Shown: positions 6,958 to 17,520 of the stretch, one piece after another
How positions within the stretch are numbered: the stretch's first letter is position 1
How the letters are laid out: each line of letters begins with the position of its first letter
NCBI GenBank assembly: GCA_024638655.1
Contig: JAHEJW010000002.1
Span: 134,106-177,110, forward strand
Direction of reading: 5' to 3'
Length of the DNA stretch: 43,005 nucleotides
Source of the DNA: a bacterium
Lineage (GTDB): Bacteria; Actinomycetota; Acidimicrobiia; Spongiisociales; ZC4RG35
Notes under the pieces: generated by a model
The model's database searches: none
The model's input: the letters and a program-made list of their open reading frames with translations, nothing else
Told to the model about the DNA's origin: nothing
Position numbers and translations under genes: made by a program

Positions 6958-8109
6958 TCAGTTCTCGAACTGTGCCTTCAACTCCTGCATCGCGTCGTAC
7001 ATGTCCTGTGCGGGGACGCCTTCCGCCTCTCGCTCGGCGATCCAGTCGTCGGTGACGCCCTGGCCTATCTCCAGCCAGCCCGCCAGCTCGTCTTCGGGCA
7101 GTTCGTAGATTTCGATGCCCTCATCGATCGCCTTCTGGAACACCGTGACGTAGGCAGCGTCGTAGACCTCAGCGGCCTTCAACGAGTACTCACGGCCCAG
7201 GTCGAGGAGCACCTGCTGGGTGTCCGGTGTAAGCGAGTCCCAGACGTCGTTGTTGACCACGAGATACTGCGCAGCCACATAGCAATTGCACTGGGTCCCG
7301 TACGCCAGCTCCGGGTAGAGCTGGAAGCTCTCCAGACCCGAGACCGCGATCGAAAGGCCATCGATTACCCCGGTGCTCAGTGAATCGAAGATCTGGGGTG
7401 CCGGCAAGCCGACCGAGCTGGCTCCCATGGCGTCCATCACCTGACCCATGATCCGTGTGGGGAACCGCATGTTGAGCCCCTGCATGTCGGCCGTGGTCTG
7501 GACCTGGACGTCCTTGGTCCAGATGTCGCCCACGTCGTGGGTCCACAGACCGATCAGCTGAACGTCGCTGTACTCGTCCTGCAGGGCGGGGAACTGGTCA
7601 TAGAGAGCCCAGAGTGTCTGAGTCGCCTGCATCGCCGAGGTGAACTGGAATGGCTGCTCGACGATCTCGGTGACCGGGAAGACGCCGGCGTGATAACCCT
7701 GGAGGGCCCAACCCAACTCCTGTCCACCAGCGACGGTGTTCTCGAAAGTAGCCGGAGCTGCAGCGAGGGCACCGCCCGGCTGGAATTCGATGGTCACCAC
7801 GCCGTTGGTGGCTTCGTTCACGGCTTGGGCGAACGGCTCCAAGGCTCCGACCTGGATCGGGTGCTGGCCGGGGAAAGGGTGACCGAGGTTCAGGGTGACC
7901 GGGTCGCCGAAGTCCATGGCCTCCGCAGTGGTGGTGGTGTCGTCCATCGCCTCGGAGGTCGTGGTGTCGTCCATCGCCTCGGAAGTCGTGGCGGCGGCGT
8001 CAGCGGTCGTGGTGGTGTCGCCGGCGCCGTCTTCTCCGCAGGCCGCGACCACCATCGCGAGCAAAACGAACAGTAGGGCTAAACGCCATAGCCCGGTCTT
8101 GCGTTGCAC
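6958..8109 (-). CDS. dctP: TRAP transporter solute-binding lipoprotein, DctP type
   Basis: Extracytoplasmic receptor of 383 residues. A lipoprotein signal (LALLFVLLAMVVAAC, lipobox ending at Cys24) is followed by a Thr/Ser/Asp linker built of TTSEAMDD-like repeats (about 30-66) and then the DctP domain starting at DPVTLNLGHPFPGQHP. Conserved DctP features include LNMRFPTRIMGQVMDAMGAS (with the Arg that normally binds the substrate carboxylate) and QIFDSLSTGVIDGL. The start is GTG at 8109 with an AGAGGAGGAAG Shine-Dalgarno. dctQ follows about 90 bp downstream. A consensus-like promoter and a dyad lie upstream. The carboxylate ligand is inferred to be an aromatic or phenylpropanoid acid from the operon neighbours. 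Confidence 0.93.
   Translation of the reverse strand: MQRKTGLWRLALLFVLLAMVVAACGEDGAGDTTTTADAAATTSEAMDDTTTSEAMDDTTTTAEAMDFGDPVTLNLGHPFPGQHPIQVGALEPFAQAVNEATNGVVTIEFQPGGALAAAPATFENTVAGGQELGWALQGYHAGVFPVTEIVEQPFQFTSAMQATQTLWALYDQFPALQDEYSDVQLIGLWTHDVGDIWTKDVQVQTTADMQGLNMRFPTRIMGQVMDAMGASSVGLPAPQIFDSLSTGVIDGLSIAVSGLESFQLYPELAYGTQCNCYVAAQYLVVNNDVWDSLTPDTQQVLLDLGREYSLKAAEVYDAAYVTVFQKAIDEGIEIYELPEDELAGWLEIGQGVTDDWIAEREAEGVPAQDMYDAMQELKAQFEN
7934..7987 (-). repeat. two tandem 27-bp repeats inside dctP
   Basis: Copies at 7934-7960 and 7961-7987 differ at one base. They encode 9-residue units of the linker (around TTSEAMDD), and a degenerate third unit follows on the N-terminal side of the solute-binding domain. 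The length of the linker is likely to vary between strains. Confidence 0.85.
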
Positions 8110-8122
8110 TTCTTCCTCCTCT

Positions 8123-8136
8123 GATTACCGGTTATC
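8123..8136. promoter_or_regulatory. dyad, possible operator of the dct operon
   Basis: GATTACCGGTTATC is a 14-bp dyad (GATnACC/GGTnATC, 6 of 7 paired positions). It lies between the promoter at 8168-8197 and the dctP Shine-Dalgarno, a position suited to repression. No regulator gene is adjacent, so the binding protein is unknown. Confidence 0.45.
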
Positions 8137-8167
8137 GACCGTGCGAATACCGAACACTCGTGCGGCC

Positions 8168-8197
8168 AGCGTACGGGTCGGCTTCATCGGGTGTCAA
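8168..8197 (-). promoter_or_regulatory. promoter of dctPQM
   Basis: Minus strand: consensus -35 TTGACA (8197-8192), 18-bp spacer, -10 TACGCT (8173-8168). It predicts a leader of about 50 nt ending in the dctP Shine-Dalgarno, unlike the leaderless promoters elsewhere in the window. Confidence 0.65.
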
Positions 8198-8302
8198 GCA
8201 AGACTAAACGATCCGGGCACCTCGGTGCGGGCCGGGGAAGCCTCCACTGCATTGGGACTTCTGGCCCCTGCGCGATTTGCCCTTCCCTGGCATCTTGGAG
8301 CA

Positions 8303-8794
8303 ATGCTCGCCTTCCGGGCCCGGCCCATTGCGTTGTCGTGGCTATTGGTGATAGGGGTAGACCTGTTCTTCAACGCCGGAGTCTTCGCCGGCTTGTTCGA
8401 TCAGGTTCGCGAACCGAGCCTGCTGCCCGATGAAGTCCTCTTCCGCCGAATTCCGGTTGCCTACCTGGCATTGGCCGTCGGAGTGACCGCCCTGGCCTGG
8501 CTGGAAGATCGTCTGGGCGCCAGCCGCAGTGTCGTCGGTGCCACAATTGGTGGCCTCGCCGGTGCCGCGTTCGCTCTCCTTGGTGTCGTCAATGTCTGGA
8601 CCGCCCTCGAGATGACCGGCCCGTTCGTGCTTTCAGCAGCCCTGGTCCAGGTATGCCAGTTCGCAGTCGCCGGATCATTCCTCGCCGCCTACCGGGGCTC
8701 GGCCGAGACGAGACGAATCTCATGGTGGGCAGTCGTCGTCTCATTGCTCCTCGCGGCCGCTGGGATCCTCGCCCAGAATCTGATGAACGGCTGA
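8303..8794 (+). CDS. small integral membrane protein, function unknown
   Basis: 163-residue protein with about four hydrophobic segments (ALSWLLVIGVDLFFNAGVFAG; VAYLALAVGVTALAWL; a long Gly/Ala-rich helix near VVGATIGGLAGAAFALLGVV; WWAVVVSLLLAAAGILAQ). I do not recognise a family. The ATG at 8303 begins the hydrophobic protein. A CATCTT box 6 nt upstream could be a weak leaderless -10, while GGAG only 2 nt upstream is too close for normal initiation. The frame stays open upstream across the dctP control region, but that part is a shadow of dctP. It ends 5 bp before the convergent hydroxylase gene. Confidence 0.6.
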   Translation: MLAFRARPIALSWLLVIGVDLFFNAGVFAGLFDQVREPSLLPDEVLFRRIPVAYLALAVGVTALAWLEDRLGASRSVVGATIGGLAGAAFALLGVVNVWTALEMTGPFVLSAALVQVCQFAVAGSFLAAYRGSAETRRISWWAVVVSLLLAAAGILAQNLMNG

Positions 8795-8799
8795 ATACC

Positions 8800-11810
<3,011 letters not shown>

Positions 11811-11836
11811 TCAGTGTCGGCGGCTTCAGCGCACCC

Positions 11837-11865
11837 TTGCCGCGCTCATAGGCGATTTATACACT
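11837..11865 (+). promoter_or_regulatory. promoter of the tandem-OsmC gene
   Basis: TTGCCG (11837-11842), 17-bp spacer, TACACT (11860-11865). It predicts a leader of about 90 nt that contains the dyad at 11891-11907. Confidence 0.45.
11856..11861 (-). promoter_or_regulatory. -10 box of ligM, overlapping the divergent promoter
   Basis: TATAAA on the minus strand, with only a poor -35 17 bp upstream, suggesting an activator-dependent promoter. It overlaps the -10 of the divergent osmC promoter by 2 bp, so the two promoters face each other and should compete. Confidence 0.45.
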
Positions 11866-11890
11866 CAGCCTTGTTCGCGTAACGCACGTA

Positions 11891-11907
11891 TGTCCGCTCA
11901 GCGTACA
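11891..11907. promoter_or_regulatory. 17-bp dyad between ligM and the OsmC gene
   Basis: TGTCCGCTCAGCGTACA: two 8-bp arms (TGTnCGCT) around one central base, 7 of 8 positions paired. It lies upstream of the ligM -10 and just downstream of the osmC start of transcription, so one bound regulator could affect both genes. Confidence 0.5.
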
Positions 11908-11959
11908 CACTGCCCTGGAATGGAGACACGCCGAACATCGGCACAACGACTGGGAGACC

Positions 11960-13162
11960 ATGACCAAAGCACCCGACATTCTCGGCGCCGACCAGCGGCC
12001 CTCATTCTTTCCGATCGGGAACACGTCCGAGATCGGGCTCGAGGCGCCCGAGGACCGACTCGGCGTTCCCACGCGAACGTGGGTCCGGGCACTCGCAGGG
12101 ATGCAGAAAGAGGCTTTCGTGGTGAACGGCGCCACCGGCCGCGCCTGGCGGCTGGTGAGCGACGAGGGGCCTTACCTGGACGGGCACGATCAAGCTCCCT
12201 GCCCCTTGTGCAATTTCATCGCCGGCATGGCGGCCTCATACATGAACCACATCAACTCGGTGGCCGAGCTTCGCGGGCTCCATATCGAGGACATCGAGCT
12301 GACTCTGGGCAACTTCTACAGCATGGAAGGGTCGGCTCTGAAGGGAACGATGCTCGGGGGAGCCATGAATCCTGAGCTCTCCGTTTGGATCTCCGCCGAC
12401 GCCGATGCTGCGGATCTCGGGACTCTGGTCGAGGAGGCCGTGGCCGCATCTCCCATAACTGGGCTGATCAACGGGGTGAACGACAGCCTCTTCACCCTCT
12501 CCTGGAACGGCGAAGAGATCCCCGTCGGCTCGGTCAGCTCTCTGGGGGCGAGCTCATACCCGGACCCCGGTGACAGATTCGGCGAAGTGGAGGTCTCAGA
12601 CACACCCGTTGCGGATGGTCTGATGGTCAAGGTGAAACCGGCAGATCAGGTCGAGGGAGTCCCTGGGGGTGCCGGCTCGAGCCTCCAGGAATCCCAGAGC
12701 AGGACCCTCCACGTCCAGGCGCGCTGTCGAATCAGGGACGACGGGCTGAAGGTGATCCATGAGAACCTGTTCAGACCTATCGGCTCCGAGTTCCAGTTCC
12801 TCTCCGACGAGGCCCCCGAGTTCGGGGGCACGGGGCGGGCTCCAGATGCCATCAGCTACCTGGCGGCCGGCATCGGGTTCTGTTTCATGACCCAATTCGG
12901 GAGATACGCCTCTATCACCAAGAAGAGGCTCGATGAGTACCGGATCGTCCAAGACATCCACTTCTCACCCGGTGGAGCCGGCGAACCCGGAAAGGCAGAT
13001 CCGGTGGAGACGCACGTCTATCTGGTTACCCCAGAAGGCGAGGACTTCGCCAGGAAGACTCTCGACATGGGTGAGCGGACATGTTTCCTCCATGCCACCT
13101 GCCGTACCGACCTCGAAGTGGATGTGAGCGTCACCCCAATGGAGGAAAGCGTCAGATCCTGA
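11960..13162 (+). CDS. tandem OsmC-like protein
   Basis: 400-residue protein that appears to contain two OsmC/Ohr-like units. Unit 1 (about 50-195) has a helix with CPLC (Cys81, Cys84) followed by strand VAELRGLHIEDIEL and the ISADADAADLGTLVEEAV helix; the usual second Cys (CP motif) is SPIT here. Unit 2 (about 208-395) has GIGFCFMTQF (Cys308), strand YRIVQDIHFS, and GERTCFLHATC (Cys375, Cys381). OsmC/Ohr proteins are usually 140-dimer thiol peroxidases, so a tandem form with a different Cys pattern may have a different reaction. Start ATG 11960 has GGGAG about 4 nt upstream. Divergent from ligM and next to PDC genes, so a role in O-methyl aromatic catabolism is suggested but unproven. Confidence 0.75.
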   Translation: MTKAPDILGADQRPSFFPIGNTSEIGLEAPEDRLGVPTRTWVRALAGMQKEAFVVNGATGRAWRLVSDEGPYLDGHDQAPCPLCNFIAGMAASYMNHINSVAELRGLHIEDIELTLGNFYSMEGSALKGTMLGGAMNPELSVWISADADAADLGTLVEEAVAASPITGLINGVNDSLFTLSWNGEEIPVGSVSSLGASSYPDPGDRFGEVEVSDTPVADGLMVKVKPADQVEGVPGGAGSSLQESQSRTLHVQARCRIRDDGLKVIHENLFRPIGSEFQFLSDEAPEFGGTGRAPDAISYLAAGIGFCFMTQFGRYASITKKRLDEYRIVQDIHFSPGGAGEPGKADPVETHVYLVTPEGEDFARKTLDMGERTCFLHATCRTDLEVDVSVTPMEESVRS

Positions 13163-13165
13163 GTA

Positions 13166-14047
13166 TCAGTCGGTGAACTCGTAGAGCCGCCGTGGGTTGT
13201 CGACGAGAATCCGGTTTCGAATCTCCTGATCGGGTGCGAAGTCTGCGAGGAGGTCGATGAGGTCGCCGTCGTCCGGCATCTGGCGGACGTTGGGATGGGG
13301 CCAGTCGGTGCCCCATAGGACACGGTCCCCGGCGGCTTCGACCAGCGCACGGGCGAACCGGACCACATCTTCGTAGGGCGGGCCGGGGTCCCGGGTGATC
13401 CGCTCGGCACCCGAGATCTTGACCCAGGCGAACTCATTGGTCTCGAGCAGCTTCAAGAGGTATATGAAGGCCGGCTGGGCCGGCCCTGCGCCGGCATCAA
13501 TCCGCGCCATGTGATCGATGATGAAAGGGATCGGCATCCGCGACAGCCACGAGTCATGTCCGGGCAGGTCCCTGGCATCGAAATGGAGGTCGATGTGCCA
13601 ACCGAGCGGGGCAACCTTGTCGATCAGCGCCCAAACCCCATCGATGTCGGGTGACATCCCGAGATGAGTCACGAAGTTGAATCGAATTGCCCGAACCCCG
13701 GCCTCGTGCATGGTGACGAGCTCCGCCGCCTCAGTCTTCTCATCGATCATCGCCACGCCGGCAAACCGGCCCCTGCCCCTGGTCAGAGTGTCGATCATGG
13801 CCGAGTTGTCGGTCCCATGGCAGGAAGCCTGGACCAAGACACCCCTGCTCAGACCAAGTTGATCTTGGAGCCGAACCAGATCTTCGAAGCCTGAGTCGGG
13901 CGGCGTATAAGTGCGTTCCGGGGCAAACGGGAACCTGTCGGCGGGCCCGAAGACGTGACAGTGGGCGTCGCACGCACCAGGTGGGAGGGTGATTCTCGTT
14001 GGGGGGTGCGGGTCAGGGACCGGCGGAGCGATCGTCCTCTCGACCAT
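13166..14047 (-). CDS. ligI: amidohydrolase, 2-pyrone-4,6-dicarboxylate lactonase-like
   Basis: 293-residue TIM-barrel hydrolase of the LigI/amidohydrolase-2 group. LigI opens 2-pyrone-4,6-dicarboxylate (PDC) to 4-oxalomesaconate or 4-carboxy-2-hydroxymuconate. Visible motifs: CDAHCHVFGPADRFPFAPERTY (read in two parts, His29 and His31), VQASCHGTDN, FIIDHM (His179) and LWGTDWPHPN (Asp248). The phrase FGPADRFPF plus the terminal GTDWPHPN are characteristic of LigI homologues. It follows the tautomerase gene by 7 bp, forming a two-gene operon, which supports PDC or oxalomesaconate chemistry. It ends 3 bp after the convergent OsmC gene stops. Related lactonases act on other substrates, so the substrate is inferred. 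Confidence 0.82.
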   Translation of the reverse strand: MVERTIAPPVPDPHPPTRITLPPGACDAHCHVFGPADRFPFAPERTYTPPDSGFEDLVRLQDQLGLSRGVLVQASCHGTDNSAMIDTLTRGRGRFAGVAMIDEKTEAAELVTMHEAGVRAIRFNFVTHLGMSPDIDGVWALIDKVAPLGWHIDLHFDARDLPGHDSWLSRMPIPFIIDHMARIDAGAGPAQPAFIYLLKLLETNEFAWVKISGAERITRDPGPPYEDVVRFARALVEAAGDRVLWGTDWPHPNVRQMPDDGDLIDLLADFAPDQEIRNRILVDNPRRLYEFTD

Positions 14048-14054
14048 GCCTGGC

Positions 14055-15134
14055 TCAGTAGGCCCTCGGATAGACGAACCCGTCCATCAGCTTGCGAGCG
14101 GTGCGCACGATCCCGGCCTTCTCCACGACCGGTAGACCGTTCCCCGGGCGAACGTCGACCCTGGCATCGAAGACTCCGGACGGATGTTCCAGACGGACGA
14201 GGTTCGTGTCTTCGGGCAACTCGGCTACCGCCTCCGCCGGCGAACCGGGGAGAAGGCAAGCAGTCGCCACCGAGACGGCGCCGAGGACACCTATGGCGCG
14301 ATGACATCGATGAGGGATGAAGGTCCGCGTCGAAACCGTCCCGCCTGACTTCGGAGCGGACACGAGGGTCATCTTGGGGATGGTCGTTGCTGCCACGTCT
14401 CCAAGCCCCATGAGTTCCCCCGCGGCGAGCCTGATCACCTCGAGACGTGATCGCAACTGCTCGTTCCCCTCCAACTCCTCGCAACTCTCGGCACCGCTGA
14501 CGCCCAAGTCAGAGGCACCCATCACCACGACCGGCATTCCATTGTCGATGAGCGTCGCCGAAACCCCGGCCACGTCGTCAGCTGTGTTGCCCGTGGGGAG
14601 CATGGCGCCCGTGGTCCCCCCGGCGATATCGAGGAACTCGATGTCGATGCCAGCCGCGGTACCCGGCACCCCCGAGATCTGTGCTTCACCCTCATAGACC
14701 GGGAGCCCATCCTGGACTTCGAATGTGGCCACCGCCCTTCCCCCGGTGTTCCGCATCAACACCCGAACCGAGGCCAGTCCGTCATTGACATCGACAAGGC
14801 CCCGCTCGACGGCAAATGGGCCGACGGCAGCCAGCATGTTCCCGCAATTCTGCCGATCGGTCACCGAGGCATCCTCGACACCGACCTGTAGGAACAGATA
14901 CTCGATGTCGGACCACCCGTCGCTTGAGGGAGACACGACTGCCACTTTGGTCGTCAACGGGTGAGCGCCCCCAACCCCATCGATCTGACGGGCGTCAGGC
15001 GTCCCCATCACACGCATGAGGAGCTCGTCCCGCGTGGAGGCCTCCACCGGAAGATCTTCTTCGAGGAAGAACGCCCCCTTCGAAGTGCCGCCGCGCATCA
15101 ACATGCAACGGACTCCACCGGGCGGATCAGGCAT
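14055..15134 (-). CDS. galD: 4-oxalomesaconate tautomerase (PrpF family)
   Basis: 359 residues of the PrpF fold. GalD and LigU, the aromatic-pathway members, isomerise 4-oxalomesaconate between keto, enol and double-bond forms. Characteristic stretches: CMLMRGGTSKGAFFLEEDLP near the N-terminus, IDGVGGAHPLTTKVAVV, CGNMLAAVGPFA (with the catalytic Cys of this family), PTGNTADD, and RTARKLMDGFVY at the end. The start ATG 15134 has GGAG 4 nt upstream; the longer open frame overlaps the divergent dehydrogenase region and is not used. The lactonase gene follows. Other PrpF proteins isomerise aconitate, but the LigI neighbour favours oxalomesaconate. Confidence 0.85.
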   Translation of the reverse strand: MPDPPGGVRCMLMRGGTSKGAFFLEEDLPVEASTRDELLMRVMGTPDARQIDGVGGAHPLTTKVAVVSPSSDGWSDIEYLFLQVGVEDASVTDRQNCGNMLAAVGPFAVERGLVDVNDGLASVRVLMRNTGGRAVATFEVQDGLPVYEGEAQISGVPGTAAGIDIEFLDIAGGTTGAMLPTGNTADDVAGVSATLIDNGMPVVVMGASDLGVSGAESCEELEGNEQLRSRLEVIRLAAGELMGLGDVAATTIPKMTLVSAPKSGGTVSTRTFIPHRCHRAIGVLGAVSVATACLLPGSPAEAVAELPEDTNLVRLEHPSGVFDARVDVRPGNGLPVVEKAGIVRTARKLMDGFVYPRAY

Positions 15135-15160
15135 CAATCTCCAGCTTCTTCGGTTTGGGG

Positions 15161-15166
15161 ATTCTA
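15161..15166 (-). promoter_or_regulatory. -10 box for the tautomerase-lactonase operon
   Basis: TAGAAT on the minus strand, giving a leader of about 20 nt with a GGAG ribosome site. No clear -35 is seen. Confidence 0.35.
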
Positions 15167-15190
15167 GGAAGCGGTCTGCGCACCCTCGGA

Positions 15191-15237
15191 TAGGGTTTCG
15201 GCCCATGTCCAACCACAGGCCGGGAAGAGAGGAATGA
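15191..15237 (+). promoter_or_regulatory. promoter and 10-codon leader ORF before the dehydrogenase gene
   Basis: TAGGGT (15191-15196) is followed 8 nt later by ATG at 15205. That ATG opens a 10-codon frame (MSNHRPGREE) whose TGA overlaps the ATG of the next gene at 15234 (ATGA). The same bases hold an AGAGAGGA Shine-Dalgarno for the main gene. A leaderless leader peptide coupled to the main gene is possible. Confidence 0.4.
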
Positions 15238-15998
15238 GAGTCGCGGTGTTCGGGCTGGGGGAGGCCGGATCATTGATTGCAAAGGAGCTGGCTGCGTCCG
15301 GGGCCGAGGTCCACGGCTACGACCCCGCGGACGTAGCCACCCCGGAGGGCGTAAGGCGTCACCGACATCCAACTGCCGCGATCGAAGAGGTCGAGCTGAC
15401 GCTGGCGATCACAGCCGGAGCCGATGCCCGACAGGCTATGGACCAGGCTTGGGAGGATGTGACCCCGGGTTCTCTATACGCCGATCTGGCGACAGCATCG
15501 CCGACGCTCGAAGCCGAGCTGGCCGCCAAGGCCCGGGAGCGGGGCATCGAGTTCGCCGACGTCGCACTGATGGCTCCGGTGCCGGGACGGGGTCTCCAGA
15601 CCCCGGCACTGGCGTCGGGCAGCGGAGCCGAGAGGCTGGCGACGCTTCTCAATCCGCTGGGAGCCATGATCACAGTGATTGGGGAGGCGGCCGGTGCCGC
15701 GTCTGGCCGCAAACTCCTCCGAAGCGTCGTCACAAAAGGCCTGGCGGCCCTGTTGGTCGAGGCCAGCGAAGCAGCCGATGCACACGGAGACGGAGAATGG
15801 GTGAGAGATCACCTCTCCGGCTTCCTCACCTCACTCGACCTGGCAATGATCGACCGGCTGGCCTCGAGCATGAGCCGGCACGCCAACCGTCGTCTGGACG
15901 AGATGGAGGCCGTCGCAACCTTCCTCACCGATCTCGGAGTAGAACCTCACATGGCCCGGGCCACGGCAGAACGCCTCCGACCGTTCGCTGACATCTGA
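15234..15998 (+). CDS. NAD(P)-binding 6-phosphogluconate dehydrogenase-like protein (DUF1932)
   Basis: 254-residue beta-hydroxyacid dehydrogenase-like protein. The N-terminal Rossmann domain starts at VAVFGLGEAGSLIAKEL (GxGxxG at 6-11); the helical C-terminal part with GRKLLRSVVTKGLAALLVEA matches the DUF1932 type in which a Lys takes part in catalysis. The substrate of DUF1932 proteins is mostly unknown. It is divergent from the tautomerase-lactonase operon, so reduction or oxidation of an oxalomesaconate-derived acid is an attractive guess. Start ATG 15234 has an AGAGGA ribosome site. It is followed by the convergent tyrA 34 bp away, marking the right edge of the catabolic island. Confidence 0.75.
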   Translation: MRVAVFGLGEAGSLIAKELAASGAEVHGYDPADVATPEGVRRHRHPTAAIEEVELTLAITAGADARQAMDQAWEDVTPGSLYADLATASPTLEAELAAKARERGIEFADVALMAPVPGRGLQTPALASGSGAERLATLLNPLGAMITVIGEAAGAASGRKLLRSVVTKGLAALLVEASEAADAHGDGEWVRDHLSGFLTSLDLAMIDRLASSMSRHANRRLDEMEAVATFLTDLGVEPHMARATAERLRPFADI

Positions 15999-16032
15999 GC
16001 CCTCCAAAAGGAGAACGACAAAGGGTGGCGGC

Positions 16033-17124
16033 TCAGCGACGCATCGACTCCTCGAGATAGGCCCTCCCGGCGCGCATCAAGGAGGTGAAGCTCTCCACGT
16101 CGCCGGACGCCACGGTGGACCTGATCTTCCCTACTGCGTTGGCCAGGGCATCGAGCGACTCGGCCCCGTAGTCGTTCAGGTGCTGGATCTCGAAGTAAAG
16201 GTGAGGGTTCTCGCTTGCCACCTGGCTGGCCACTGCGAGTTGACGATCGAAAGTCGTGCTGGAGAGGCTGGCGAGCTTCGACGCCTCCTCGCCACTGTCG
16301 GCCAGAGCAGTGAAGAAGGCGACGTTCAGCGCATGCGAGAGCCCCAGGATGTAGGCAATCAGCCGGTCATGTGAGTCGAGGTCCATTTCGACGATCGAGG
16401 CCATCGTCGACTCGAAGAGCGCTCTCGCCGAGGCGGCGGCCCGGGGGACGCCGACGTCGACGACGACGATGTGGCGACCGGAGAGCAGCTCCGTCGCGGG
16501 CCCAAACATCGGGTGGATCGAAGTCACCATCGCTCCGGCGTTCACCAACCGGGTGAGCCCGCTTCGGAGCGGCGTCTTCAGGGACCCGATATCGAGAATC
16601 AGACCTTCAGGAGGAGCCTCGGCCATCTGCCCGAGGATCTGAGATGTGGCCTCCAGAGGGGCCGCCACAACGTAGATGTCGAACTCCCTACTCGCCTCTC
16701 TCCAGTCCTTGAAGCCTTGGGGCAGGAACGGGTCTGCGATCTGCACATCGAATCCCTGTGACTCGAGGAATCTCACAAACCAACCACCCATGCGACCCGC
16801 ACCACCGATCACGAGGGCGCTTCGACCCGAGCCGGATCGCGCCGCTCTCACCTGACCCTGCTCCTGCACGGTCAGCGAGGACCTGATCAGCTCGAGCATC
16901 AGGTTCTCGGCCAGCGTCTCGGTCAGACCAGCTTCAACCGCAAACCGCCTCGCCCTGGAGACGACTTCCTTTTCATGGGCGAAGTCCCGGAGGGATTGGC
17001 CGGCTTCTCTCTTCAACTCACCGAGTCTCGCGGCGAGATCGGTGCGGCGGGCCGCCAGCCGGATCATCTCCTCGTCGATCGAGCCAATCTCGTCCCTCAG
17101 CCCGGAGATCTCTGCGCGTCCCAT
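16033..17124 (-). CDS. tyrA: bifunctional chorismate mutase / prephenate dehydrogenase
   Basis: 363 residues with an N-terminal AroQ-type chorismate mutase (about 8-90: LRDEIGSIDEEMIRLAARRTDLAARLGELKR in the usual helix, read in part) fused to prephenate dehydrogenase (VIGGAGRMGGWFVRFLESQG NAD site near 106, IHPMFGPATELLSGRHIVV, LSHALNVAFF). It makes 4-hydroxyphenylpyruvate for tyrosine. The arrangement is that of the T-protein rather than the stand-alone TyrA with an ACT domain. Start ATG 17124; TTG at 17127 is in frame but less likely. A TAATCT box ends 6 nt before ATG and there is no Shine-Dalgarno, so it can be made from its own leaderless mRNA as well as from the gene upstream. Confidence 0.9.
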   Translation of the reverse strand: MGRAEISGLRDEIGSIDEEMIRLAARRTDLAARLGELKREAGQSLRDFAHEKEVVSRARRFAVEAGLTETLAENLMLELIRSSLTVQEQGQVRAARSGSGRSALVIGGAGRMGGWFVRFLESQGFDVQIADPFLPQGFKDWREASREFDIYVVAAPLEATSQILGQMAEAPPEGLILDIGSLKTPLRSGLTRLVNAGAMVTSIHPMFGPATELLSGRHIVVVDVGVPRAAASARALFESTMASIVEMDLDSHDRLIAYILGLSHALNVAFFTALADSGEEASKLASLSSTTFDRQLAVASQVASENPHLYFEIQHLNDYGAESLDALANAVGKIRSTVASGDVESFTSLMRAGRAYLEESMRR

Positions 17125-17130
17125 CAAGGC

Positions 17131-17136
17131 AGATTA
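17131..17136 (-). promoter_or_regulatory. -10 box of a leaderless tyrA promoter
   Basis: TAATCT on the minus strand, then 6 nt, then the tyrA ATG. It lies in the 29-bp gap after the preceding gene. Confidence 0.5.
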
Positions 17137-17153
17137 GAGGTGGGCGCGCTCGA

Positions 17154-17495
17154 CTAGGAGAAGTCCTCGATGGGCCTCGCCTCCCATCCTGGACCCACCT
17201 CGATCACCCGCTGGTGGATCTGGGCAATCTCCACCCCTTCGGACCCGAGGATGTGAGCTGTTCGATCGTCCAGGAAGTAGGCCACAACCCGCCAGACGGA
17301 GTCCCGGTCGAAGTGACCGAAGACCAAGCCGTCGGAGGAGACCTCCTTCAAAGCGTCGCTGACGGGTGCGACCAGCAACGTAGGAACAACCAGAGCCGAG
17401 GTGTCGAGGTCATCGACGCGCTCACCACCAGGGGTGAAGGCGAGGCCCCCGCTGCTCTCCATCATCCGGGGATTTAGCTCTGAGCCTGGGGTCAC
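17154..17495 (-). CDS. small hypothetical protein upstream of tyrA
   Basis: 113-residue soluble protein with no motif I recognise. It has a Gly/Pro-rich N-terminus (MMESSGGLAFTPGG), a hydrophobic strand ALVVPTLLVAPV, and WRVVAYFLDDRTAHIL near the middle; the fold looks alpha/beta. The GTG at 17495 is chosen because a TACATT -10 box lies 8 nt upstream in the leaderless pattern; ATG at 17465 is an alternative. It is divergent from ispD, with back-to-back -10 boxes, and runs into tyrA 29 bp downstream, so the two may be cotranscribed. Confidence 0.5.
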   Translation of the reverse strand: MTPGSELNPRMMESSGGLAFTPGGERVDDLDTSALVVPTLLVAPVSDALKEVSSDGLVFGHFDRDSVWRVVAYFLDDRTAHILGSEGVEIAQIHQRVIEVGPGWEARPIEDFS

Positions 17496-17503
17496 GAGAC
17501 GCA

Positions 17504-17513
17504 AATGTACCCT
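17504..17513. promoter_or_regulatory. overlapping back-to-back -10 boxes of ispD and the divergent gene
   Basis: Plus strand TACCCT (17508-17513) is 7 nt before the ispD ATG; minus strand TACATT (17509-17504) is 8 nt before the GTG at 17495. The two boxes share two base pairs inside a GTAC palindrome, and neither gene has a Shine-Dalgarno. Confidence 0.5.
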
Positions 17514-17520
17514 CGGGTCT

